Of a stretch of DNA of 61,687 bases, positions 13,314 through 21,503 are shown piece after piece. Each line of letters opens with the position of its first letter. Positions within the stretch are counted from its first letter, which is position 1. The DNA comes from Comamonas granuli NBRC 101663 (lineage in GTDB: Bacteria; Pseudomonadota; Gammaproteobacteria; Burkholderiales; Burkholderiaceae_C), in contig NZ_BBJX01000016.1 of NCBI RefSeq assembly GCF_000739995.1, positions 1 to 61,687 on the forward strand, given 5' to 3'. The position numbers were made by a program, and so were the translations under genes. The notes below the pieces were generated by a model. It searched no databases and was not told where the DNA came from. It worked only from the letters and a program-made list of their open reading frames with translations.

Positions 13314-16300
13314 ATGACTGACAAGAAACCGCATTCCTCCCCCGAAAACCCGCACAACCCCGACGCCAACCGCCGCCGCCTGCTGCTGCGCGGCGGCGCG
13401 GTGGCCGGCGGCCTGGCGGCTTTTGCCGCCGGCTACGGCGAAACCGTGGCCAAGGGCGCCAAGGGCCTGGTGACCGGCACCTCCGGCACCGCCACCAAGA
13501 GCGCCACGCGCGGCAACGCGCTCACGCCCGAGTTCCGCATCGACCCCGTGACCGGCCAGCTCACCACCCAGCCGGGCCAGGTGGTCAGCCCCAGCAGTTG
13601 CCTGGGCTGCTGGACGCAGTGCGGCATCCGCGTGCGCGTGGACACGGCGCACAACAAGATCATCCGCATCGCCGGCAACCCCTACCACCCGCTGGCCACC
13701 ACGCACCATGCGCCCATGGAAACGCCCGTGCGCGAGGTGTACGCCATGCTGGGCGGCGACAACGGCCTGGAAGGCCGCGCCACCAGCTGCGCACGCGGCT
13801 CGGCCATGCTGGAGCACCAGACCGCGGCCCACCGCGTGCTCACCCCGCTCAAGCGCGTGGGCCCGCGCGGCTCCGGCCAGTGGAAGAGCATCTCGCTGGA
13901 ACAGTTGGTCAAGGAAATCTGCGAGGGCGGCGACCTGTTCGGCGAAGGCCCTGTGGAGGGCCTGGCCGCCATCCGCGACGTGCAGACGCTGATCGACCCC
14001 GAGAACCCGGAATACGGCCCCAAGGCCAACCAACTGCTGGTGACGGACGCCTCGAACGAAGGCCGCACGCCGCTCATCAACCGCTTTGCGCGCCAGTCCT
14101 TCGGCACGGTGAACGTGGCCAACCATGGCGCCTACTGCGGCCAGACCTACCGCGTGGGCACGGCGGCGGCCCTGGGCAACATCCCCGGCATGCCGCACGG
14201 TAAGCCGGACTGGAAGAACTCGCGCTTCGGCCTGTTCCTGGGCACGGCACCCGCCCAGGCGGGCAACCCCTTCCAGCGCCAGGGCCGCGAGCTGGCCGAG
14301 GCCCGCTCGCGCGACGACAACACCTACCGCTACGTGGTGGTGTCGCCCATCCTGCCCATGTCGTCCAGCCACGCGGCGGGCGACAACAACCGCTGGCTGC
14401 CCATCAAGCCCGCCACCGACCTGGCGCTGGCCATGGCGCTGATCCGCTGGATCATCGACAACGAGCGCTACGACGCCAAGTACCTCACCCAGCCCGGCCC
14501 GGTCGCCATGGCCGCCGCGGGCGAGGCGAGCTGGAGTAACGCCACCCACCTGCTCATCAACGACGTGCAGCACCCCCGCTACGGCCAGTTCCTGCGCGGC
14601 GCCGACCTCGGGCTGCCCATGCCCGAGCCGGTGGACGAAAAGACCCCGGCCGAAGACGTGTACGTGGTGCAGGTGGCCGACGGCCAGGGCGGCTTCAAGC
14701 TGGTGCCCCACACCGTGGCCGAGCCGGCCGAGCTGGTGGTGGAGCGCGAATTCACGCCCCTGAAGGCCGCGGGCGCTACCGAGGAGCCTGCACCGATCGC
14801 CGTGTGCACCGCCTTCGTCAAGCTGCGCGAGGAAGCACGCCGCAAGACGCTGCAGGAGTATTCCGACCTGTGCGGCGTGCCGGTGAAGGACATCGAGGAC
14901 CTGGCGCGCGAGTTCACCAGCCATGGCAAGCAGGCCGTGGCCAACTCGCACGGCGGCACCATGAGCGGCGCGGGCTTCTACACCGCCTACGCCATCGCCA
15001 TGCTGAACAACCTGATCGGCAACCTGAACGTCAAGGGCGGCTGGGTGCTGGACGCCGGTCCGTTCGGCCCCTTCGGCCCCGGCCCGCGCTACAACTTCGC
15101 GCAGTTCGAGGGTGCGGTCAAAGCCACGGGCGTGGCGCTGTCGCGCACGCGCTTTCCGTACGAGAAGACCAGCGAGTTCAAGCGCAAGAAGGAAGCCGGC
15201 CAGAACCCCTATCCCTCCAAGGCACCGTGGTACCCGGCGCCGGGCGGCATGAGCAGCGAGATGCTGGCCGCCGGCCTGCTGGGCTACCCCTACCCGGTGA
15301 AGGCGTGGATCAACCACATGAGCAACCCGGTGTACGCCATCTGCGGCTTTGAGAACACGCTGGTCAGCGCCCTCAAGGACCCGAAGAAGCTGCCGCTGTT
15401 CGTCTCGGTCGATCCGTTCATCAACGAGACCTCGGCCCTGGCCGACTACATCGTGCCCGACACGGTCACGTACGAGAGCTGGGGCATCGGCGCGCCCTGG
15501 GCCGACGTGATCGCCAAGAGCAGCACCGTGCGCTGGCCGGTGGTGGAGCCCGCTACGGCCAAGACGGCGGACGGCAAGCCGGTGAGCTTCGAGAGCTTCG
15601 TGTTTGCCGTCGCCCAGCAGCTGGGCCTGCCGGGTTTCGGCAAGAACGCCATGTCCACCAAGGACGGCGAGCCGCTGGACCTGGAAAGCGCCGAGGACTT
15701 CTACCTGCGCGGCATGTGCAACATCGCCTACCAGGCCGGCAAGCCCGTGCCCGAGGCCAGCGACGACGACGTGGCCATCACCGGCCTGACGCGCTGGATG
15801 CCCGAGCTGGAAAAGCGCCTGCAGCCCGAGGAAGTGCGCCGCGTGGCCATGGTGATGAGCCGGGGCGGGCGCTTCGACAAGATCGAGGACGCCTGGAAGG
15901 GCGAACAGATCAAGGCCGCCTGGAAGTTCCCGGTGCAACTGTGGCACGAGGGCCTGGCCAAGATGCGCCACTCCATGACCGGCGAGCGCTACGTGGGCTG
16001 CCCCACCTGGTTCCCCACCCGCTTTGCCGACGGCAGCAGCATGCGCGAGCGCTTCACCGAGCAGGATTGGCCGCTCACCATGAGCAGCTACAAGTCCAAC
16101 CTGATGAGCAGCATGTCGATCGCCGCCTCGCGCCTGCGCCAGGTGCACCCGCACAACCCCATCAGCCTGAACAAGGACGATGCGGCCAAGCTCGGCATCG
16201 CCAACGGTGACCGCATCGAGGTCAGCACCCCCGGCGCCAAGCTGCAGGGCGTGGCCCTGGTGCGCAGCGGCATCGCCCAGGGCGCCCTGGCCATCGAATA

Positions 16301-16508
16301 CGGCTACGGCCACAAGCAGCTGGGCGCTGCCGTCCACACCGTGGACGGCAAGCCCATGGCCCACAACCCGCAGCACGGCAACGGCGTGAACCTGAACGCG
16401 CTGGGCTTTGCCGACCCCACCCGGCCCGCCAAGGACAACGTGTGGATCGACTGGGTGTCGGGGGCCGTGGTGCGCCAGGGCTTGCCGGTGAAGGTGCGGC
16501 GCCTGTGA
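13314..16508 (+). CDS. ttrA: Tetrathionate reductase-like molybdopterin catalytic subunit TtrA
   Basis: This is a large (1064-residue) DMSO-reductase-superfamily enzyme. A Tat signal is clear (NRRRLLLRGG at residues 19-28, then an Ala/Gly hydrophobic stretch), so it is exported folded. A [4Fe-4S] motif has C96, C99, C103 and C159 (CLGCWTQC ... TSCARG). The likely molybdenum ligand is C275 in HGAYCGQTYR, as in the Ttr/Arr/Srd/Phs branch. Length and the B-C-A gene order fit tetrathionate reductase, which reduces tetrathionate to thiosulfate. Selenate reductase SrdA is organised in the same order, so the substrate is not fixed by sequence alone. The ATG at 13314 has AAGG upstream; a GTG three codons earlier is less likely. 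Confidence 0.88.
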   Translation: MTDKKPHSSPENPHNPDANRRRLLLRGGAVAGGLAAFAAGYGETVAKGAKGLVTGTSGTATKSATRGNALTPEFRIDPVTGQLTTQPGQVVSPSSCLGCWTQCGIRVRVDTAHNKIIRIAGNPYHPLATTHHAPMETPVREVYAMLGGDNGLEGRATSCARGSAMLEHQTAAHRVLTPLKRVGPRGSGQWKSISLEQLVKEICEGGDLFGEGPVEGLAAIRDVQTLIDPENPEYGPKANQLLVTDASNEGRTPLINRFARQSFGTVNVANHGAYCGQTYRVGTAAALGNIPGMPHGKPDWKNSRFGLFLGTAPAQAGNPFQRQGRELAEARSRDDNTYRYVVVSPILPMSSSHAAGDNNRWLPIKPATDLALAMALIRWIIDNERYDAKYLTQPGPVAMAAAGEASWSNATHLLINDVQHPRYGQFLRGADLGLPMPEPVDEKTPAEDVYVVQVADGQGGFKLVPHTVAEPAELVVEREFTPLKAAGATEEPAPIAVCTAFVKLREEARRKTLQEYSDLCGVPVKDIEDLAREFTSHGKQAVANSHGGTMSGAGFYTAYAIAMLNNLIGNLNVKGGWVLDAGPFGPFGPGPRYNFAQFEGAVKATGVALSRTRFPYEKTSEFKRKKEAGQNPYPSKAPWYPAPGGMSSEMLAAGLLGYPYPVKAWINHMSNPVYAICGFENTLVSALKDPKKLPLFVSVDPFINETSALADYIVPDTVTYESWGIGAPWADVIAKSSTVRWPVVEPATAKTADGKPVSFESFVFAVAQQLGLPGFGKNAMSTKDGEPLDLESAEDFYLRGMCNIAYQAGKPVPEASDDDVAITGLTRWMPELEKRLQPEEVRRVAMVMSRGGRFDKIEDAWKGEQIKAAWKFPVQLWHEGLAKMRHSMTGERYVGCPTWFPTRFADGSSMRERFTEQDWPLTMSSYKSNLMSSMSIAASRLRQVHPHNPISLNKDDAAKLGIANGDRIEVSTPGAKLQGVALVRSGIAQGALAIEYGYGHKQLGAAVHTVDGKPMAHNPQHGNGVNLNALGFADPTRPAKDNVWIDWVSGAVVRQGLPVKVRRL

Positions 16509-16512
16509 AGCC

Positions 16513-16537
16513 AAAGGGGGCACGGGGCGCCCCCTTT
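16513..16537. terminator. Hairpin between convergent ttrA and miaB
   Basis: AAAGGGGGC (16513-16521) pairs perfectly with GCCCCCTTT (16529-16537) around a 7-base loop. It starts 5 bp after the ttrA stop and lies 16 bp before the end of the converging miaB. The T-run is short (TTTGTT), so it is a moderate terminator for ttrA. Confidence 0.75.
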
Positions 16538-16553
16538 GTTGCGCGCCGAGCGC

Positions 16554-17876
16554 TCAGCTTCTGACTTCGCCGCGCAGCGTGTAGGCCTTGGCCTCGGTGA
16601 TGGTCACGTCCACCATCTGGCCCACCAGGCGCTGGCCGCCGGCGAAGTTGACCACGCGGTTGCACTCGGTGCGGCCCATGAGCTCGCTGCCATCGCGCTT
16701 GGAGGCGCCCTCGACCAGGATGCGCTGCACCTTGCCCACCAGGCCCTCGCTGATGGACTTGATGTTGCCGTTGATCACGGCCTGCAGCTCCTGCAGGCGG
16801 CGCAGCTTGACCTCGTGCGGTGTGTCGTCGTGCAGGTTGGCAGCGGGGGTGCCGGGGCGCGGGCTGAAGATGAAGCTGAACGAGTTGTCGAAATGGATGT
16901 CGGCGATGAGCTTCATCATCTTGGCGAAATCCTCCTCCGTCTCGCCGGGGAAGCCGACGATGAAGTCGCTGCTCATGGCCAGGTCGGGGCGGATGGCCCG
17001 CAGCTTGCGCACCGTGCTCTTGTATTCCATGGCCGTGTAGCCGCGCTTCATGGCCATGAGGATGCGGTCGCTGCCGTGCTGCACCGGCAGGTGCAGGTGG
17101 TTGGCCAGCTTGGGAAGCTTGGCATAGGCCTCGATCAGGCGCGGCGTGAACTCGTTGGGGTGGCTGGTGGTAAAGCGCAGGCGCTCGATGCCGGGGATGT
17201 CGGCCACGTATTCGAGCAGCAGCGCCAGGTCGGCCACCTCGCTGGTGCCGCCCATGGCGCCGCGGTAGGCGTTCACGTTCTGGCCCAGCAGGGTGATCTC
17301 TTTCACGCCCTGGTCGGCCAGGCCGGCCACCTCCACCAGAATGTCGTCGAACGGGCGGCTGATCTCTTCGCCGCGCGTGTAGGGCACCACGCAGTAGCTG
17401 CAGTACTTGCTGCAGCCTTCCATGATGGAGACGAAGGCGCTGGCGCCCTCCACACGGGCGGGCGGCAGGTGGTCGAACTTCTCGATCTCGGGAAAGCTGA
17501 TGTCCACCTGAGGGCGGTCCTGCTGCTGGCGCGCATTCAGCAGTTCGGGCAGGCGGTGCAGGGTCTGCGGGCCGAAGACGATGTCCACGTAGGGCGCGCG
17601 CTTGATGATCTCCTCGCCCTCCTGGCTGGCGACGCAGCCGCCCACGCCGATCTTCACGCCGCGCTCCTTGAGGTGCTTGACGCGGCCCAGGTCGGAGAAC
17701 ACCTTCTCCTGCGCCTTCTCGCGCACCGAGCAGGTGTTGAACAGGATCAGGTCGGCCTCCTCGGGGTCCTGCGTGGTTTCGTAGCCTTCGGCGGCGTGCA
17801 TCACGTCCACCATCTTGTCCGAGTCGTACTCGTTCATCTGGCAGCCGAAGGTCTTGATATAGATTTTCTTGGCCAT
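16554..17876 (-). CDS. miaB: tRNA-2-methylthio-N6-dimethylallyladenosine synthase MiaB
   Basis: MiaB is a radical-SAM methylthiotransferase that converts i6A37 to ms2i6A37 in tRNAs reading UNN codons. The 440-residue protein has the N-terminal UPF0004 domain with cluster cysteines ([24 protein letters not shown]), the radical-SAM triad CSKYCSYC near residue 155 and a C-terminal TRAM domain. It is a core gene with its own ATG at 17876. It lies 81 bp downstream of a small exported protein on the same strand. Confidence 0.97.
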   Translation of the reverse strand: MAKKIYIKTFGCQMNEYDSDKMVDVMHAAEGYETTQDPEEADLILFNTCSVREKAQEKVFSDLGRVKHLKERGVKIGVGGCVASQEGEEIIKRAPYVDIVFGPQTLHRLPELLNARQQQDRPQVDISFPEIEKFDHLPPARVEGASAFVSIMEGCSKYCSYCVVPYTRGEEISRPFDDILVEVAGLADQGVKEITLLGQNVNAYRGAMGGTSEVADLALLLEYVADIPGIERLRFTTSHPNEFTPRLIEAYAKLPKLANHLHLPVQHGSDRILMAMKRGYTAMEYKSTVRKLRAIRPDLAMSSDFIVGFPGETEEDFAKMMKLIADIHFDNSFSFIFSPRPGTPAANLHDDTPHEVKLRRLQELQAVINGNIKSISEGLVGKVQRILVEGASKRDGSELMGRTECNRVVNFAGGQRLVGQMVDVTITEAKAYTLRGEVRS

Positions 17877-17957
17877 GGGAGTCTTTCAGGCGGGGTGGCG
17901 CCATGGCGGCGGCCGCGGTGCCCGCGGGCACCGCGCCAGCCTGCGCGCCACGGGGAG

Positions 17958-18374
17958 TTACCGGGCGTCGGCGCCGGTGCGGTAGTTGTGGCCGGAGACG
18001 CCGCCCGCGCGCGGCTGGGCGGCTTCGTCGGTGCTGAGGATCCAGGCCGTCAGCAGCATGCCCGTGCTGTGCTCGATCAGGTAGTTGACCGTGTGCTTCT
18101 GCCCCAGCGCGGTGTGCAGCATGACCAGGCCGTTCTGCGGGTTGAGCAGGCGCATGCCCGGCGCCATGCGGATGGCGTTGCCGTTGATTTCTGCCGTGGT
18201 GGCCGAGGTGATGACCAGGGTGCCGCGCAGGGCCGCTTCCGGGAAGTTGCGCTGCCCGCCCAGGGCGGTGGGCAGGGTGTTCTGTGCGGCGGCCGGCACC
18301 GCCGCGAGCCAGGCGCTGGCGCCCAGGAGCAGGGCGGCCGCCAAGCGGGGCAGGGTAAGGAGACAGCGGGGCAT
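17958..18374 (-). CDS. Small exported protein of unknown function
   Basis: I do not recognise this 138-residue protein. It has a clear Sec signal peptide (PRLAAALLLGASAWLAAVPAAAQ, cleavage likely after AAAQ), then a mature part with a beta-rich look (GTLVITSATTAEINGNAIRM, GLVMLHTALGQKHTVNYLIE). It ends in a Gly/His/Arg-rich tail, and the mature part contains no cysteine. It starts 45 bp after acr3 and has a TAGAAT -10-like element in that gap, so it may be transcribed independently of the ars genes. Similar proteins in related bacteria are likely, but I cannot name a family. Confidence 0.8.
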   Translation of the reverse strand: MPRCLLTLPRLAAALLLGASAWLAAVPAAAQNTLPTALGGQRNFPEAALRGTLVITSATTAEINGNAIRMAPGMRLLNPQNGLVMLHTALGQKHTVNYLIEHSTGMLLTAWILSTDEAAQPRAGGVSGHNYRTGADAR

Positions 18375-18402
18375 GGTGTTTATCCAGGGGCTGAAAAGCG
18401 CG

Positions 18403-18408
18403 ATTCTA
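18403..18408 (-). promoter_or_regulatory. Candidate -10 element for the small exported protein
   Basis: The minus strand reads CGTAGAATCGCG, with TAGAAT at 18408-18403, about 29 bp upstream of the ATG at 18374. The same YNTANAAT-C pattern recurs before ychF, yqgE, pilG, dusB and ffh in this window. No convincing -35 was seen. Confidence 0.4.
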
Positions 18409-18418
18409 CGGCGGGCGC

Positions 18419-19501
18419 TCAGGCCGGCGCGGCCCCCCCGCGTTCGTACCAGCCCTTGCTCCGGTTGACGACGGCCACCACCAGCAGCATGACGGGCACC
18501 TCGATCAGCACGCCCACCACCGTCGCCAGCGCCGCCCCGGAGTGGATGCCAAACAGGCTGATCGCGGTGGCCACGGCGAGCTCGAAGAAATTGGAGGCGC
18601 CAATCAAGGCGGAGGGGCAGGCGATGCAATGCTTCTCGCCCACGGCGCGGTTGAGCCCATAGGCCAGGGCGGCATTGAAGAGGACCTGGATCAGGATGGG
18701 CACGGCCAGCAGGCCCATCACGCGCGGCTGCTTCAGCAGCGCTTCGCCCTGGAAGGCGAAAAGCAGCACCAGCGTGGCCAGCAGGGCGGCCATGGACCAG
18801 GGTGCGATGCGCGCCATCGCGGCCTCGAAGACCTGCGCGCCCCGGGCCTGCAGCGCCTTGCGCAGCCACTGCGCCAGCAGCACCGGAAGCACGATGTACA
18901 GCAGCACGGAAGTCAGCAGCGTGTCCCACGGCACGGCAATGGCGGACAGGCCCAGCAGAAAGGCCACCAGGGGCGCGAAGGCGACGACCATGATGCTGTC
19001 GTTGAGCGCGACCTGCGAGAGCGTGAACAGCGGATCGCCGCCGGTGAGCCGGCTCCACACGAACACCATGGCCGTGCACGGGGCGGCGGCCAGCAGGATG
19101 AGCCCGGCGATGTAGCTGTCGATCTGCCCGGCGGGAAGCAGCGGCGCGAACCAGTGGCGCAGGAACAGCCATCCGAGGAAGGCCATCGTGAACGGCTTGA
19201 CCAGCCAGTTCACCAGGAGCGTCACGCCAATGCCCCTGATGTGCTGGCGCACCTCGCCCAGGGCGGCGAAGTCCACCTTGGCCAGCATGGGGATGATCAT
19301 CATCCACATCAGCAGGCCCACCGGCAGATTGACCTGGGCCACCTCCATGGCGCCCATGGCCTGGAACACGCCGGGGTACCGCTGGCCGAGCGCGATGCCC
19401 AGCCCGATGCACAGGACCACCCACAGCGTCAGGTAGCGCTCGAAAAATGGCATGCGGGCCGGGGGCGCTGCGGTGGCCGTTGCTTCGTGGGGGGTGGGCA
19501 T
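18419..19501 (-). CDS. acr3: Arsenite efflux transporter Acr3
   Basis: This is an inner-membrane arsenite (and possibly antimonite) exporter of the ACR3/bile-acid transporter family, using the proton-motive force. The 360-residue protein has ten predicted hydrophobic segments. The conserved cysteine in the AAAPCTAMVFVWS segment of the fourth helix is needed for arsenite transport in characterised Acr3 proteins, and GLNRAVGEKHCIACPSALIGASNFFELA matches the C-terminal family signature. The ATG at 19501 lies 2 bp after arsC, making it the third gene of arsR-arsC-acr3. Confidence 0.95.
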   Translation of the reverse strand: MPTPHEATATAAPPARMPFFERYLTLWVVLCIGLGIALGQRYPGVFQAMGAMEVAQVNLPVGLLMWMMIIPMLAKVDFAALGEVRQHIRGIGVTLLVNWLVKPFTMAFLGWLFLRHWFAPLLPAGQIDSYIAGLILLAAAPCTAMVFVWSRLTGGDPLFTLSQVALNDSIMVVAFAPLVAFLLGLSAIAVPWDTLLTSVLLYIVLPVLLAQWLRKALQARGAQVFEAAMARIAPWSMAALLATLVLLFAFQGEALLKQPRVMGLLAVPILIQVLFNAALAYGLNRAVGEKHCIACPSALIGASNFFELAVATAISLFGIHSGAALATVVGVLIEVPVMLLVVAVVNRSKGWYERGGAAPA

Positions 19502-19503
19502 GG

Positions 19504-20004
19504 TCAGCTCCGGGCGAGGTCGCGGGCGGTTTGTTCGATGCTCTGCCTGTCCAGGCGGGCCGCGGGCAGGTTCACGAAGACTTCCAGGCGCTGGCGCATC
19601 AACTGCAGGGTCCGCACAAAGGCCTGGCGCTGGTCCTCCTCGCTGCCTTCGCCCGCGGATGGGTCGGCGTAGCCCCAATGGGCCGTTGCGGGATGGCCGG
19701 GCCAGAAGGGGCAGGCCTCGCCGGCCGCGCTGTCGCAGACCGTGATCACCAGGTCCATCGCCGGCGCGCCGGGAGCGCCGAACACGTCCCAGCTCTTGCT
19801 GTACAGCCCGTCGGTCGGTATGCCGGCCTGGCGCAGGGCTTGCAGCGCCAGCGGGTGGGGCTGGGCATGCGTGCGCGGGCTGCTGCCGGCCGAATAGGCC
19901 GTGAAACGCCCTTTGCCCAGGTGGTTGAGCAGGGCTTCGGCCAGGATGCTGCGGGCCGAGTTATGGGTGCACAGGAACAGGACGTTGCAGGTATGGTCAG
20001 ACAT
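19504..20004 (-). CDS. arsC: Arsenate reductase ArsC, low-molecular-weight phosphatase type
   Basis: This cytoplasmic enzyme reduces arsenate to arsenite for export by Acr3. The 166-residue protein has the LMW-phosphatase P-loop as LFLCTHNSARS (CX5R, nucleophile C11). A second pair of cysteines in TVCDSAAGEACPFWPG provides the relay used in thioredoxin-type ArsC. The start at 20004 (MSDHTCNVLFL) overlaps the arsR stop by 8 bp. An upstream in-frame ATG would only add a Pro-rich stretch lying inside arsR. The C-terminal part (LQLMRQRLEVFVNLP) is the family's usual helix. Confidence 0.95.
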   Translation of the reverse strand: MSDHTCNVLFLCTHNSARSILAEALLNHLGKGRFTAYSAGSSPRTHAQPHPLALQALRQAGIPTDGLYSKSWDVFGAPGAPAMDLVITVCDSAAGEACPFWPGHPATAHWGYADPSAGEGSEEDQRQAFVRTLQLMRQRLEVFVNLPAARLDRQSIEQTARDLARS

Positions 20005-20347
20005 GGCAGGTTGTCTCCGGGGGGGTGCTGGCGCAGGCTGCAGCGGCCACATCCAGGCAGGGCGCGCCGCGGCAGCAGTGGTCGGTCAGGTAGGACAGCA
20101 CGCCGTTCATCCGCGCGTACTCCGCCCGGTAGATCAGGTGGCGGCCGCTGCGCTGCTGCGACACCAGCCCCGCGTGGAGCAGCTCCCTGAGGTGGAACGA
20201 GAGGGTGGCAGCGGGCATGCCCAGGGTGTCGGACAGGACGCCGGGCGTCGCCCCGTCTTGGCCGGCAACGACCAGGGCGCGGAAAACCTGCAGCCGGCTC
20301 GCCTGTGCGAGCGCGGCCAGGGCGATGACAACGTCTTTCTCTTCCAT
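19997..20347 (-). CDS. arsR: ArsR-family arsenic-responsive repressor
   Basis: This winged-helix repressor releases DNA on binding arsenite or antimonite. The 116-residue protein has the family N-terminus (MEEKDVVIALAALAQASRLQVF), a recognition helix region (GMPAATLSFHLRELLHAGLV) and the wing (QRSGRHLIYRAEY). Candidate metal ligands are the cysteines DHCCRGAPCLD near residue 93 and others in the Cys-containing tail (AAACASTPPETTCHV); the classical CVC motif in helix 3 is absent. So the arsenite site is probably C-terminal, as in ArsR variants of other clades. Its start codon lies inside the operator. Confidence 0.92.
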   Translation of the reverse strand: MEEKDVVIALAALAQASRLQVFRALVVAGQDGATPGVLSDTLGMPAATLSFHLRELLHAGLVSQQRSGRHLIYRAEYARMNGVLSYLTDHCCRGAPCLDVAAAACASTPPETTCHV

Positions 20348-20370
20348 ATTTCCATTATTGTGGAAATATG
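20345..20370 (-). promoter_or_regulatory. Perfect inverted repeat, likely ArsR operator
   Basis: CATATTTCCA (20345-20354) and TGGAAATATG (20361-20370) form a perfect 10-bp inverted repeat with a 6-base centre. It covers the arsR ATG and its Shine-Dalgarno (GGAAAT), so bound ArsR would sit on the translation start. A TTGTCA that could be a -35 lies just upstream on the minus strand. Being the only strong palindrome before arsRC-acr3, it is the obvious operator. Confidence 0.8.
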
Positions 20371-20430
20371 TGACAACCCGATGACAGGCCCTCGGCCGGA
20401 GCCCGCGCGCAAGCGCCCCGCAGCGGCCCA

Positions 20431-20465
20431 AGAAAAAACCCCCAGCTCGTACAAGCTGGGGGTTT
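20431..20465 (-). terminator. Intrinsic terminator of the tRNA gene
   Basis: AAACCCCCAGCT (20436-20447) pairs with AGCTGGGGGTTT (20454-20465). On the minus strand the stem is followed by TTTTTTCTT, so it terminates leftward transcription 5 bp after the 3' end of the tRNA. It also insulates the ars operon from the tRNA and crotonase genes. Confidence 0.93.
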
Positions 20466-20469
20466 CATT

Positions 20470-20546
20470 TGGTGGTGGTACCGGGACTTGAACCTGGGAC
20501 ATCAGCATTATGAATGCTGCGCTCTAACCAACTGAGCTATACCACC
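20470..20546 (-). tRNA. tRNA-Met (anticodon CAT), elongator type
   Basis: A 77-nt cloverleaf on the minus strand: acceptor GGTGGTA pairs with TACCACC, the D-arm is AGCTCAGTTGGTTAGAGC, and the anticodon arm is CAGCA-TTCATAA-TGCTG with anticodon CAT at 20512-20510. The T-arm contains GGTTCAAGTCC and CCA is encoded (20472-20470). The paired first base excludes initiator tRNA. A CAT anticodon can also belong to tRNA-Ile2 (lysidine-modified), but the overall sequence looks more like elongator Met. Confidence 0.92.
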
Positions 20547-20557
20547 GAAAGACCAAA

Positions 20558-20563
20558 ATTATA
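20558..20563 (-). promoter_or_regulatory. -10 element of the tRNA promoter
   Basis: A perfect TATAAT on the minus strand (20563-20558) lies 11 bp upstream of the mature tRNA 5' end, placing transcription start a few bases before the tRNA. The -35 region is weak. It lies in the gap after the crotonase stop codon. Confidence 0.75.
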
Positions 20564-20592
20564 GTACAAAATTTGCGGGCGCCAGTGGTTTT

Positions 20593-21372
20593 TTAGCAGT
20601 GCTGGAACTGCGCCTTGCGCTTGTTGACGAAGGCGTCCATGCCTTCCTTCTGGTCCTGCGTGGCGAACAGGGCGTGGAACAGGCGGCGCTCGAACATCAG
20701 GCCGTCGGACAGCGTGCCCTCGTAGGCGCGGTTCACGGCCTCCTTGGCGGCCATGACCGCCACCTGCGAGAACTCGCTGATGATGAGGGCCGCGCCCAGA
20801 GCTTCTTCCATGAGCTTGTCCAGCGGCACCACGCGGCTGGCCAGGCCGGCGCGCTCGGCCTCCTGGGCGTCCATCATGCGCGCGGTGAGCGCCATGTCCA
20901 TGGCCTTGGACTTGCCTACGGCGCGCGGCAGGCGCTGCGTGCCGCCGGCGCCGGGGATCACGCCCAGCTTGATCTCGGGCTGGCCGAACTTGGCGTTGTC
21001 GGCGGCGATGATGAAGTCGCACATCATCGCCAGTTCGCAGCCGCCGCCCAGCGCAAAGCCGCTCACGGCGGCGATCACGGGCTTGCGGATGGAGCGGATG
21101 GTCTCCCAGTTGCGCGTGATGAAGTCGCCCTTGTAGGCGTCGGCGAAGCTGTACTTGGCCATGGCAGTGATGTCCGCGCCCGCGGCAAAGGCCTTTTCGC
21201 TGCCGGTCACGATGATGCAGCCGATCGCCGGGTCGGCGTCAAACGCCTTGAGCGCCTGGCCCAGCTCGTCCATGAGTTGGTCGTTGAGCGCATTGAGCTG
21301 CTTGGGGCGGTTGAGCTGGATGACACCGACCTTGTCGGCTTCGGTGCGGACTGCGATGCATTCGTACGTCAT
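20593..21372 (-). CDS. Enoyl-CoA hydratase (crotonase family)
   Basis: This probably hydrates trans-2-enoyl-CoA to 3-hydroxyacyl-CoA in fatty-acid or related acyl-CoA oxidation. The 259-residue length is standard for monofunctional hydratases. The oxyanion-hole segments are [10 protein letters not shown] and [15 protein letters not shown]. Both catalytic glutamates are present, in GGGCEL and [19 protein letters not shown]. It starts at the ATG at 21372; the long upstream open frame belongs to the antisense reading of another frame of the M61 gene. It sits between the M61 peptidase and the tRNA on the same strand. Substrate chain length cannot be told. Confidence 0.94.
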   Translation of the reverse strand: MTYECIAVRTEADKVGVIQLNRPKQLNALNDQLMDELGQALKAFDADPAIGCIIVTGSEKAFAAGADITAMAKYSFADAYKGDFITRNWETIRSIRKPVIAAVSGFALGGGCELAMMCDFIIAADNAKFGQPEIKLGVIPGAGGTQRLPRAVGKSKAMDMALTARMMDAQEAERAGLASRVVPLDKLMEEALGAALIISEFSQVAVMAAKEAVNRAYEGTLSDGLMFERRLFHALFATQDQKEGMDAFVNKRKAQFQHC

Positions 21373-21503
21373 GGGGTTCTCCGGTCGTGGTGCAGGACAA
21401 TGGAACACTATAACCAAGGGGCCGCCCGAAACGGCGGTTTGCGCGTGTGCATTCCTGCCATGGGCGGTTTGCGGCATTGCAAAGCCGCGCGCGGCGCGGG
21501 CAG

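Noticed and set aside
11374-16508. Arsenate respiratory reductase (arrAB) or arsenite oxidase (arx), suggested by the nearby ars genes
   Set aside because: The 1064-residue catalytic subunit and the B-C-A order with an NrfD subunit fit Ttr/Srd better, and miaB separates the two groups. Not fully excluded without a phylogeny.
13266-16523. A 1085-codon minus-strand frame opposite ttrA
   Set aside because: Same cause; it has no recognisable motifs, while ttrA carries a Tat signal and cluster cysteines.
20470-20546. tRNA-Met as the attachment site of an island carrying the ars and ttr genes
   Set aside because: The tRNA 3' end does face the ars genes, but no direct repeat of its 3' end was seen to the left, there is no integrase, and the core gene miaB lies inside the supposed island.
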